NCBI RefSeq assembly: GCF_001625305.1
Contig: NW_017804354.1
Span: 1,343,413 to 1,407,412, forward strand
DNA: 64,000 bases
Direction: 5' to 3'
Source: Branchiostoma belcheri
Lineage: Eukaryota > Chordata > Leptocardii > Amphioxiformes > Branchiostomatidae
Part shown: one piece after another, positions 36,391 to 46,900 of the stretch
How positions within the stretch are numbered: the stretch's first letter is position 1
Layout: every line of letters begins with the position of its first letter
Notes under the pieces: generated by a model
Databases searched by the model: none
Told to the model about the DNA's origin: nothing
What the model saw: only the letters and a program-made list of their open reading frames with translations
Position numbers and translations under genes: made by a program

Positions 36391-37391
36391 ATGTAATTGT
36401 GTGTGTATTTCATGTGTATGTTGTATATGGGCGAGTTATGCCTGAAATAAAGAAAAACCCAAAACACCCACTCCCTTGTTGAAGTACTGAGAGATGCAGA
36501 GGTATGTAAGTTCATTGGTGACAGAGAATTCACAGCTTTCCCCAAGTTTAAGAAGAATCTCTTTGTACACTCAAGTACAACAGCATCTGGGAGTGGATGA
36601 AGGGGAAGTTGAAGTTTTGGAATAGAAAGTATACTTTTGTACTGTGAATGTTCTCTGTAACTGTTTAATAAAAAATATCTTTATTGTACATTCATGCCCT
36701 AATAACTGACCACAATTATGTAAAAATCCACTCCAACACATTTGGGACCGCATTTCCCTGTAATCACGCATAAATGTGTGTAGATTTGTAAATATTGTAC
36801 ATTTGGATGCATACACAGGGGTACCACAGGTGAGTAAACACCTGCAGTCGGACAGAGCACAGGAAAAATCGTACCTCCCCCTTCGTGTTCGGCCTCTGAT
36901 TCGGCTTATGCCCGGAGTGGGGTTAGGTAGCCGGCTCGCGACATTTTTGGTACTTCTGCAGTACACACTGAGAAAGCAACCTGTCCTAGGTTACCACCTG
37001 TCCAACGTGACCGCGACCACCCTGAGTTGAGTCAACTATACCTGTCCATATGATATAATATAATCAAAATGGCCCTTCATATATGGGAGATGTTTCCAGA
37101 CTCTTCATGAGAGTATTTCAATTTACAGGATAAGTGTCAGATGGCACTCAAAGGGGGTGTCATTGAGTTGACCCAAGCAGGGAAAAAGCAGACCTACAGG
37201 AACATGGAGGTGACCATAAGAGGGAAAGACCACAGTCAAGTCTGTAGGAGAAATCAAAGCTTGCTTATCAGGTAAGGTCAACACTTCATAATGATGCTTT
37301 GCTGCAGTAAGGACAGTCAGAGAATATGCCTCATCTTTATACAACTAGTTCCAAACTTCCAGATTCAAACTATGAAGCTTCAAGTTAGAGA
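36391..37391. other. No gene supported
   Basis: Mostly AT-rich relic sequence. AATAAA-like signals occur near 36444, just downstream of the DUF6589 relic. Confidence 0.4.
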
Positions 37392-38541
37392 ATGCGTGAA
37401 ACTTTTAAGGGGTATGTGACTGAGCTGAACAACATTCTAGACAACGAGGAGGTCAGTCGACATATTCTGAGTTATGCCGTAGGTACAATGAAGAAACTGG
37501 TCTTGCAATGTAAAGCTGTTGCGTGTGGAGTTTCTCGGCTACGTTCAATGGAACCAAAAGTGAATATATTTCCAAATGAAAAATTGAAGCTACAGCCTAT
37601 GAAAAAAGCAAAGAAATGCAAGGTGGCAAAAAAGGTTTTATTGGCCCTTCAACTGAAAAGAAGAAGATTTTGGAGACACTACTTGATGTTGAAGGTAATG
37701 ACGATGATAAAGATGTCATGAATGTCACAGATTCAGAAGAAATAACAAAGACATCAGAAATAATGTCCTGTCCAAGCAACAGAGAAGAGTCAGGCAAAAC
37801 AACAAGCTGGCATTCCAATTATGGGCACATATCAAGTACCAAGGAGATATCTGGGAGAGTGTACACACGATTGTCACGAAAATATCTGAGACAAAATCAT
37901 AATATGACATTTACCCCACCTGTATCATCTGTAGATGACCTTGGACAAACGTTATATAAGAATGGACCACATAACATAACCATGGCCCACTTGAAGTCTA
38001 TAGAGCATGACCTTCCTGTCGAAGAGTTGGTGCCACTAACATCCTATGACCAGCAGTTTGTGACAGGATGGTTATATGATGAAGTCATAAATTCTTTCTT
38101 TTATCAGCTGGAAAAACAAAAGGAAGGAATCATGTACTCCCCCAATACGGCAATGTCAGCTCTTGGCAATGGATCATCTGTGAAAGCACTGTGGAAAAAT
38201 GTTGACATAACAAAGAAGGTGCACACTGGGTGTTGATTGTTGTAGACATTAAGAGAAGCACTATGCTGTACTTAGACCCAATGACAAATACGCCAACAGA
38301 AAAAACAATACAAGGGCATCCCCTTGTGTCCCGCATGCTGCTGGAGAAGTTTGGCTTGGAACACCTAAAGTTGGAGGTGCCAAAGAAGACAAATCAGGTG
38401 GATAGCAGCAGCTGTGGTATCCTTGTTTGCTTTTATGGAGAACAAAATGTAAGAGGCGATTCCCTCACTTCAGTCTTAGACACCAGACGTTATAGGAAGT
38501 TGATAATCCAGAAAATAGTGGATAATGCACAGAGTGTATAA
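37392..38541 (+). pseudogene. Ulp1/SENP-type (C48) cysteine protease relic
   Basis: The catalytic framework is complete but split between frames: GWLYDEVINSFFYQL, AHWVLIVVDI (His), YLDP (Asp), then QVDSSSCGILVC (Gln and Cys). This His-Asp-Cys arrangement defines Ulp1-family peptidases, which cleave SUMO-like proteins in host cells and are also carried by several DNA transposon types. The frame shifts by one base between KK and AHW (near 38217), and probably again near 37610 between KLKLQPMKK and MQGGKKGFIGPS. An upstream part (FKGYVTELNNIL...LVLQCKAVAC) resembles the helical linker of transposon proteins. It is most likely an accessory gene of a decayed transposon. Confidence 0.7.
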
Positions 38542-38823
38542 ATGGATACTGATAACACCAATTGTACTTGTGACAAACATTGCTTTGGCATCACTAGCTG
38601 CTGAGGCAATGCTTGACGTCCCTGTACCTATGCCTGTGGAACTACCCATTCGATCCTTAAGAGAAATCTATCATAGATTATATAGGCTGTAAGACGTGTT
38701 TCTCTTGTAAAAAAAAAACAATCATTTAAGAGAGTATGGATACGATGCGATTATAAACCCCTGGTAGATGACTTACAAGTTCTAGCAGAAGGATGCCCTT
38801 TCAGAATTAATAGTAATGAGATA

Positions 38824-39258
38824 GTGATAAAGGGTGCTGTAATTGCTTTATGTGCTGACACAAATGCCTGTTTGGCTGTCGCTGGGTTTAAAGAAGGAGT
38901 AGGTTTTGCCAACCTTAAGTGTCGACACTGTGACTGTACTTTCAATGACAAGCAAACCAAATTTTATGAAAATGACTTTGTGCATTTTCCCATCACTGTG
39001 CTCCCTGACGTCATAGAGCAGGCCCATCCCGAGGTGAAGAAGGTCACGAGCATCAGAACAATCTGTTCTGCTATGGTGACATCATCACATCGCACTACCT
39101 TCTCCCAAACGCACAAACTCCTCAGACTGTACCTGACCATTCCGATCAACTCTGCAACATCCGAGACTGCTGATATACCTCCGCTCCTCCATGACAGAAC
39201 AGAGACTGAACAACTGCATGCTGCTACATGTCCACAAGGACGTTGTCGACAGTATTGA
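38824..39258 (+). pseudogene. Transposon-derived protein fragment (GFKEGVG...CRHC type)
   Basis: Contains VIALCADTNACLAVAGFKEG, VGFANLKCRHCDCTFNDKQT and KFYENDF, a pattern I associate with a multi-copy transposon protein of cnidarians and lancelets (GD-T-A-x-GFKE-VG...K-CRHC). A zinc-binding CxxC is intact. Flanking parts are frameshifted or missing. The family function is not established. Confidence 0.45.
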
Positions 39259-39489
39259 CTTGGGTGCTATCGCGGCAGACTTTGTTGATTTTGAGTTTAT
39301 TTCAATTGACAATTATCTTACACAGCAATACTGTTCTCTGACTTAGCTTTATTGTCTTTGTTATAAAAAGTACATGATCATGTCAGAGGCTGCACATAGT
39401 CAATGAACTTTAAGTTTTAATTTGCACTTCAATTGACAATTATCCGCGAAATTTCAGCTTTTTTTTAAAAAGCTTTCTTGTTTCATCTA

Positions 39490-40790
39490 TTCTTAGACTA
39501 TGTCGATGTTGAAAAGGGAGATGGAATCGTTCACAAGGGAGACGAGGGGGACGACCTTCGCAAACAGACCTGGGTACGGGATAGCTGCTATTTTTCGACG
39601 CTGCCCAACTAACTTCACGAGAGCGGTGATTTCTGCACGACAGCGGACAAGTTTTGAGGTACGTTTTTTACAGGTTATAGTTATCTGAGTGCTTCGAAAA
39701 TGCATATGCATATGTGAAACAAGTTGAAAACAAATGCTTTCAAAATAAAGAGTGCGACACATGCCCTTTGTGGTCTTTTGGATTTGCGCAGTTCTAGGGC
39801 CAGCAATGACGTGACCATTTTGTTTGGACTTCTGGCTGTCTCATATGGTGCAGGCAAGCAATTCGTATCGCTTTTACAGCATCTCGGCCTGTCCGAGTCT
39901 TGATGCACATTAATGGGTTTCATGGGTAAAAGACTGGAGAACTTTTGACAACAAGTTTGCAGATAATGGTCCTGTAATGTTTGCCTATGACAATATTAAC
40001 ATCCTCAGAGCTGTCCGACACTTGAGAGTCCTGAAGGGCAAGACACAAATGTGAAATTTCACAGTTCGTATGGCCATCAAGCCAAACTTTGAAGGCATCG
40101 AGGAACTGTTTGCATCCAAGGAGACTGCAGAGGTGCCCCAAAAACCTGTTGAAGACCTGATTGCAGACGACATCTTCCTCCAGTCCCATCCAGGTTTGGC
40201 ACAGGTGTGGGAAGAAGCCCAGGACAAGTACTACCTCAACCTGCTTGATACAGCACTGAACAAACTCCCCAAAGACATCCGGAACCAGACTGACAAGACC
40301 ACAACACAACAGAAGTCATGGCTGTCCAAACAAGACCTCAAGAACTCAAACACATACACAATTGGACAAAGTCCTGCAACTCCTCCAAACTCTAAAAAAA
40401 CATTCTTGTGCTGCCACTATCCACAGAAAATGAGGCAACGTTAACAGGCACAGCCTGCATTAATGAAGAATTCGCTAAGGAGTTTCCTATTGAAAGGGCA
40501 TTACCAAATACCTTCCTTTCGACGAGAATTTCCTTGGCAAGGAAGAGGTACTAATTTAACCAGAGCATCAAGCAGCACCGAGTGGATCAAACTGTCATCC
40601 TAAGCAACATTGCAAACGATCCGCGGGCGTCATCTGTGTTTCAGACTTTGGCGCCCATGCTGGAGACCAGCTTGCTGTCCATCCCTTTCTGCCCTGTCAA
40701 CTGCGGAACAATTGAAAAGAACCGCGTGCAGACAAGGCGGTTTTACCTGGCCACGCAGAAAGGCGGTGGGTATTACATAATTAAGTAGGC
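39490..40790 (+). pseudogene. DUF6589-like transposon protein, degraded copy 2
   Basis: A piece at 39927-40049 reads MFAYDNINILRAVRHLRVLK, matching WAYDNLNIMKRVRHVRK in the intact DUF6589 gene at 46303-46348. It stops at TGA 40047-40049, but homologous sequence resumes downstream: VEDLIADDIFLQSHPGLAQV, then ILVLPLSTENEATLTGTACI, corresponding to DILPTVEDVTHLKAR and MPLKVLDKDEAKISDN in the intact copy. Several stops and frame changes separate the pieces. Confidence 0.55.
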
Positions 40791-40949
40791 TGAACAGGTA
40801 CTACATTACATTTATCTCCATGACAATTATCATCAACATATCCTGTGGTGACATTTGGCAGTAACTTGCATGAGACTTAACTACTACACCACACATTACA
40901 CAGAATAGTATAAGTATTTATCAGAAATGATGATAATGATTATGCTGCC

Positions 40950-41177
40950 ATGCATGGCATTGGTGAGAGGGAGAAGCGACCTTGGGGCCAGAACCGGCGA
41001 CAGGAAAATGTCAACTCGGATTCTTCAGACACAGGCTTCAGCGACAGCGAGTCGGACATGAGTGAGCCTGGGCCTCCTGAGTCAGATGTCGATGATAGCC
41101 GAGTTGTATACGATGGAGAGCAGGATGACCTGACACATGTATCTGTGTGTTGTGTCACTTTGGCAAAAGACCTCTGA
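40950..41177 (+). other. Acidic Ser-rich exon-like segment
   Basis: An open stretch rich in Ser, Asp and Glu (SDSSDTGFSDSESDMSEPGP) that could be an exon of one of the surrounding transposon relics. No splice partner was proven. Confidence 0.25.
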
Positions 41178-41454
41178 CCTCCAATGAATCTTGAACAAGG
41201 AACGGTAATTTGGACACGATTATATAGATCACGATTATGATTTTGACATTTTTGTTTGTATATTTCTGTTCAGTCATTTATATTTGTATCTTTTGTATAA
41301 TTTTGATTTCCAGTTATACTGATCTCGGTTAACATTTCTGAGTTATGTTACTTGATTGTATAATTTACTTTGATACAAAATTTACTTTTATACAAATTGT
41401 TTGCACTCGAATAATTAATTTATTTTCGACTTTTCAGGGAAAACAAGAACGAGT

Positions 41455-41900
41455 GTATGCTGGCATTTCTGGATATGTTGGTTCACATGGTATTTCGCAA
41501 GGTAGGCATGTGTAGAATCATCTAAATTCAAGTGTATAAAACTGTAAACATTACATTGTCTTTGAAATGTTCAACGGCTCGTTAATTTATTTCTACGCAA
41601 CTATCTATGTACACTTTCAAGGTTGATGGTACTGATGATGGTACTGTGAAAGTTTGGACCTTGTAACTAAATGTGTGTGGGTCTTTCACATACAGCTGTC
41701 CTTCCTGATGGCGGGACATACTCACGAAGACATAAGGACGTAGTACGGTTAGAGACAATGGTCAACACTTGCTGATAGAATCCAGGTACATAGAGATGGG
41801 GAGGTGACCTGGGAAAAGGCTAGGAACGGGACAACCGCAGTAGACCAACTGTCTAAAGATGAGCTGGTAAAGGACCTGTCCTGGTTGTACATGGAGTAAG
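41455..41900 (+). pseudogene. GHTHED-type (DUF7869-like) transposon protein fragment
   Basis: A short exon (41455-41501, after TTTTCAG, donor GTAGGC) encodes ENKNECMLAFLDMLVHMVFR. The next (about 41695-41785) starts LSFLMAGHTHEDI. The pair N-K-N...FL then FL-x-x-GHTHEDxD is the signature of the DUF7869 family found in transposon-derived proteins. The frame breaks directly after HEDI, so the copy is dead. A further open piece runs to a stop near 41899. Confidence 0.5.
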
Positions 41901-41909
41901 AGCTACAGT

Positions 41910-42641
41910 ATGTCGGCTAAGGCTTTGCAGGAGTGTCTGAAGAAAGAACTGCATGGCATCAAACGTCCGCCTGCCTTGCTGTTCAACTGCCCTGGAACAG
42001 GGTTAGAAACTCTGCATTTAGACAGGTATGAAGTACTTCCATGTGAGCCTCTGCATGATGTCCGTCACCACATCCAAAACTTGTTTGATGAACTACCACT
42101 GCACGTGCCAGCTGACATCTGTCATAAGATCAAACAGATTTATAACAGTCAAATTCAGTCTTACCTTGTTTCCAACGCCATCCTGTCTGACAACCAGCAT
42201 GCGTACAAACTTCAGCACTCTACAGCGAGTGCTCTGGTACAAATGTCCGGCAGGTGGTTAGAAGAGATAGATAAAGGTAACCTTGTTGGCGCTGTCCTCT
42301 GGGACTTTAGTGCCGCTTTTGACGTTGTGAACCATGAAATCTTATTAGCCAAACTAAAAAGTTATGGCTTTATCGATTCTGCAACTAACTGGGTTAAATG
42401 CTACCTGGCAAACAGAACACAGGCCGTTTTCGTTAACGGCAGTGTTTCCTATCACCGAGAAATCAAAAGCGGGGTACCCAAAGGTAGTTGTCTGGGCCCT
42501 CTACTATTTTGTTTATACACTAACGATCTGCCCACAGTCGTAAAACACAGTTCTGTAGAAATGTACGCTGATGACACTGCCCCATCAGCATCTTGTACTG
42601 GACCCATGTCACAGGAACATCTTCCCAGCAATTCTCACTAA
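41910..42641 (+). pseudogene. Chimeric ORF: transposon protein head fused to LINE reverse transcriptase
   Basis: One 243-codon frame joins two unrelated parts. Residues 1-76 contain RYEVLPCEPLHDVRHHIQN and FDELPLHVPAD, a motif of transposon proteins related to the GFKEGVG family. From about 42139 the sequence is a non-LTR reverse transcriptase: LSDNQHAYKLQHSTASAL, DFSAAFDVVNHEILLAKL, SGVPKGSCLGPLLF and the active site YADD. The reverse transcriptase is cut off just after YADDT (about 42582), where sequence of the first type appears to resume (RNIFPAILTKNAALDKKF in another frame to 42738). The LINE piece is truncated at both ends. The in-frame fusion is probably accidental. Confidence 0.65.
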
Positions 42642-43310
42642 GAATGCAGCATTGGACAAGAAATTTGTATCACTCATCAAAAGAAGGACTGTAGGAAACA
42701 CTACTAGTAAATGTAATATTGCTAATTTGCCAGGACAGGTCTAACATTCCAAGCATAGCTATGAATTCTGAGTTGAAATGCATATTATGATGCACTACTG
42801 CTGCTTTAGAGAGTTAAATGTTCTGCGTTTCTTCTTATGTCTTTATTCAGGCATGACAAGATAATTGTTGGAGACAGCAGAGCAGGAAAGGAACCTGTTC
42901 AGGTATAAACGGTAAGTCTTGAAATTTCTCTGTTATATTTAGGTCCGTGGTATTTGCAAAAGTATATATATTACAAAAGTCGACCAATTTTATTCACACA
43001 ATATAACAAAAAAACATCATTTTTTTTTCATATCTCAACTACCTTGTCTTTTTTTCTGCGCAGGACAAACAAGGGAACAAGATATTCAGTTAGTGCTACA
43101 AAGTGACAGTAACATCGAAGGGCAGCAGGCATAAGCCGTTTGCCTGGCTATTCTTTGCACTGTAAGAAAGAAGAGTAGGATCAATACTTCGACGGTTATC
43201 GTTGTTATTGACTACTTAAACTTGATAGCATGTTTCTATCATCCACAAAATATACGAAGGTCATGTTAGTGATTGTTGTCAAATTTCAAATAAACCATTC
43301 TTAATGTCAG
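42642..43310. other. No gene supported
   Basis: AT-rich sequence between the chimeric relic and the gypsy fragment. A short open segment to 42738 with donor CAG|GTCTAAC may be a relic exon. Confidence 0.4.
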
Positions 43311-43311
43311 G

Positions 43312-43493
43312 TCAGACACTGGTCCCCACCCACTTCCACCGTGCCCCCCGCTAGACTTGGCGGCTAAGCAGCGCGACGACCCGATCCTGGGACAACTTGT
43401 GACTGACAAGGCCCAGAACGTCAAACCCGTGGCCGCCGGCTGGCAGGCCCTAACACGGGACCAACGTGCGCTGTACGGCGACTGGGATAATTT
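43312..43493 (+). pseudogene. Ty3/gypsy pol fragment, left of the nested transposon
   Basis: An open frame (AAKQRDDPILGQLVTDKA...LYGDWDN) matches the linker between RNase H and integrase in gypsy-type Pol. It begins abruptly at about 43312 and is interrupted at 43493 by the 10.1-kb transposon. The remaining part resumes at 53641 in the compatible frame once one copy of the 9-bp duplication is disregarded. Upstream protease, reverse transcriptase and RNase H are missing from the window. Confidence 0.75.
43485..43493. repeat. 9-bp target-site duplication (left copy)
   Basis: GGATAATTT immediately before the left terminal inverted repeat. The same nine bases follow the right one at 53632-53640. 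Confidence 0.9.
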
Positions 43494-43654
43494 TAGCCTC
43501 CTTCGCAGTCTTGTTGGGCGTGGGCGTAATTTTTTCTGTGAGCGACGCGAGTAATATGCCGCCGCGAGGGACGATTTGCTGCCGAGGGACTTTTGCCACG
43601 GAGAGAAGGTTTCCGCGCTCCAACAAGACTGCTTCCATTCGGCGAGTTAAAAGG
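43494..43654 (+). repeat. Left terminal inverted repeat, 161 bp
   Basis: Matches 53471-53631 in inverse orientation without an observed difference; divergence starts at the next base. Within it GCAGTCTTGTTGG (about 43505-43517) is itself inverted as CCAACAAGACTGC (about 43620-43632), so each end can form its own hairpin or hold two opposed binding sites. Confidence 0.93.
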
Positions 43655-43690
43655 ACCTGGGATTAAGCCAGCCTTTCATAGAGGCTATTA

Positions 43691-43759
43691 ACATGTTCGT
43701 GCAGGTCCAATTCACATGTTCGCGCAGGTCCAATTCACATGTTCGCGCAAGGGTAATTC
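43691..43759. repeat. 23-bp subterminal tandem repeat, three copies
   Basis: ACATGTTCG(T/C)GCAGGTCCAATTC is repeated three times (the third copy has changes) 37 bp inside the left inverted repeat, followed by a degenerate fourth (ACACATACGCGAGG). Such subterminal arrays in DNA transposons are often transposase-binding sites; that role is an inference here. Confidence 0.75.
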
Positions 43760-43961
43760 ACACATACGCGAGGTGTTGGCTGGCACGCGCCAGTCTTTCT
43801 TCCGGGAGTTCTGATTTGCATGTCATTATATATTCAGCGTGCAAGTCACGTGATGTTGTGAATCTTCTTACGTGTTTGATCGCTAAAATTAACATTCTTT
43901 CTTATTTTTATGTAGAAGAAATTAATTTAAAACGTCGATTTCACCAGCATGTAGCTTCTAT

Positions 43962-46900
43962 ATGTCGAATACTGATAAATTGTCGAAAAAAAAACCGACA
44001 CGGATGAAAGGTCACGTTTGGTCAAAGGTCGCACGGAGCCATATTTCCCGCGCTGGCGAGGCACATGTTTTGTTTCTCGCGGATCCCGGGAATCGAATCG
44101 TGTCTCCCTACGATCTCACATGGATGAGCGGGGTGAAAGAATCCACCGAAGGTGCGTATGATGTTTTGTTTCCCCAATTACGAATTTTTTGTTTCCATAA
44201 TACTCTGCTTTTCACTGACAGCGCGCAGGGTAAGAATGTTTTCATACAGCCCCCCTCCCCACATCTCCCCACATAAGTACGTAAGATAATTTCATTTCGG
44301 GGTCTAACGAAATAATAGACATTAAATAACAGCAAAAATGATACATGGTAACAAAAACTGCGTGGAAATACGTCTTAATGTTTAGGATTTCGAGTCACAT
44401 ACGTGCTTTTTTTCTAAGTTTAGGTGTAAAGAACGGGGAGGCGTGCGAAAATGTGTTTCTACAAGGTTTCTAGTAAATAGCAGATTGCTGCCGGCAGTGC
44501 AGTGGGCTCTGCATAATTTACCTTTTTGTTATTTTTGCAAAACAATTTGGTCTTGAAACAGTGTCTCTAGTCAGCGAAACCAGTTTTTACCAAATGCTTT
44601 TAACATAGCTGTTTATATATTAACAAGTATACATATATTCACTCATATTTACCATTAACGTTACTGTAGACTTTATTGAATTTGAGACATTTTCATTGGA
44701 GTGTTCAATCTGTAACTGACGTGCACTCCTTTTAACATACCTTCATGAGCAAACATTCACCTAATGCAAAGTACTAGTAGTATATGTATGTATTTGTATC
44801 AAATATACCATATTGAAAATAAATTCATGTTTTCTTACATCACAGGCTTCATCAGACCTTGTACCCCGAAAAACATGGCAGGGTCAGCCTTCAAACGGCA
44901 TTAAGCATCTTGAGAGACTTCGGGGTTACTGAACAAAGTGTTGGAAAGTATCTCCGTCAGGTCTTTGATGTCCGCATAAAATATGGAAGAGGACCTGCTT
45001 CCGAGACATACTTTGAGGGTGTTTCGCTGTCACAATTGCCGAGCTCACAGTTCCAGCCCTTCCAGCCCTTCCAGCCAGGCACACAGCCGAGCTCACAGGT
45101 CCAGCCCTTCCAGCCAGGCACACCGCAGCTGAGCTCACAGGTCCAGCCCTTCCAGCCAGGCACACCGCAGCTGAGCTCACAGGTCCAGCCCTTCCAGCCC
45201 TTCCAGCCAGGCACACCGCAGCCGAGCTCACAGGTCCAGCCCTTCCAGCCAGGCACACCGCAGCCGAGCTCACAGGTCCAGCCCTTCCAGCCAGGCACAC
45301 CGCAGCCGAGTTCACAGGTCCAGCCCTTCCAGCCAGGCACACCGCAGCTGAGCTCACAGGTCCAGCCCTTCCAGCCCTTCCAGCTAGGCACACAACTGCC
45401 ATGCACACCTGCAGCATACATGTGTCTTGTACAGTCGAACATGGAGCTGCAAGAACAGATTCGCAGACTGGAAGAGGAGAAGAAGGCTTTAAACCAGCAC
45501 TTACAGCAAGTCAACAGGCTGAACCAGTGTGCCATGTGGGACCAGGTTGACACAGGACAGGTAGACAAGGAACTTTCCTTAATATCCAGCAGTAAAAGTC
45601 CACTCAGTGGAACCATCCGAACACTGGAGGATATTCGCAGCTTGACGATTGAAGGGGTCGGAGTGTATATCACAAAAAATGCCCCACGACTTTACCACGT
45701 GATACAGTCTCTTATGAACAGCGTGTATCAAGAGGATGATGGATTTTCTTCAATCATGGTGATATCCTCTATCACCCATGCACGCAACCGGAAGTCCAGC
45801 GTTCTACAGACGATCATCTCCCTGTATCTTCTGCTGTCTGCGAGTCAACACGAGGTACATATATCAAATGGTTTTCTTTCTTGTATAGTGTTTGCATGAA
45901 TACTATAGTACTATCATTTTGACACAACGATGCTATATCATTTATTGAAGCACGTAGGTTGAATTTTGTAAACACTTCTTAGGGAAATTATCAATATCAA
46001 TATTCAGTGATAAATGATACTGCACTTTCTGATGTTTGTTGTGTTAGTATAGATTATTGATTTGGTTGTCATTTATACTATAATTAAAAGAACTGAAAAC
46101 TTTTCCAATCAAGAATGGATATAGTCACACTACTCAACTACATTCTTCTGAAAAGCTTTAATTTCTAATGTATTTGCAGGTCATTCAAATGTTGAACCAC
46201 ACGCACCAGTGTGCATCGTTCCAAACTGCATGGCGTGCTATCGAGCAATTTGCTGACAGCAGGGCTGAAGACTCTCCACTGCCAAACACAACAGAGGTTT
46301 GGGCGTACGACAACCTGAACATAATGAAGAGAGTCCGGCATGTCAGAAAGGGTATGTTAAGAATAATATGTGGTAGTGAAGAGGTCTTTGTCACCAGAGG
46401 TAGTCAAAAATGCTAAACATGTCATTGAAAATTGATGAATACTTCATTACTTGTTTGGGCAATGTTGCTTAGTGCTTAACATGCTTCAAGTAATTTTTGC
46501 CATCAACCTCATCTTGAACATACTAGTATGTGTTTGGTTGGTGGATAGCCACTCATCAGTAATGCATGTTGTGTGGTCAATGGTTACATTTATGTGGCTA
46601 TGTTAAGGTAAATGCCATTTGGTATAATGGATAGTAAATAGGAGTAACACTTTTTAACATACACTCCTATCTTCAGAGCACCACGCCCAAATGATAAACT
46701 GGACGACAAGACTCGTCATCCCAGTGCGACATCTGCCTGCCGACAACCTGGGAAAAGAACCACAGGTATGGACACTGACAGCACTCAATGAACGACCATC
46801 TATCCAGTCAATACCTTCTGAATTTATAGCTATCCATTCATGTAAACAGTTGCTGGTTGCTAATGGTATGACAAAATGAATTTTATTTCTTCGTGCAGGG

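Noticed and set aside
43450-43666. 60-80 codon ORFs in both terminal repeats (e.g. MEAVLLERGNLLSVAKV)
   Set aside because: They lie inside the 161-bp TIRs, appear identically at both ends and have no gene features.
44926-45673. Minus-strand ORFs opposite the DUF6589 Gln/Pro repeat
   Set aside because: Mirror frames of a 42-bp in-frame repeat. The plus-strand exon has proper splice phases and homology.
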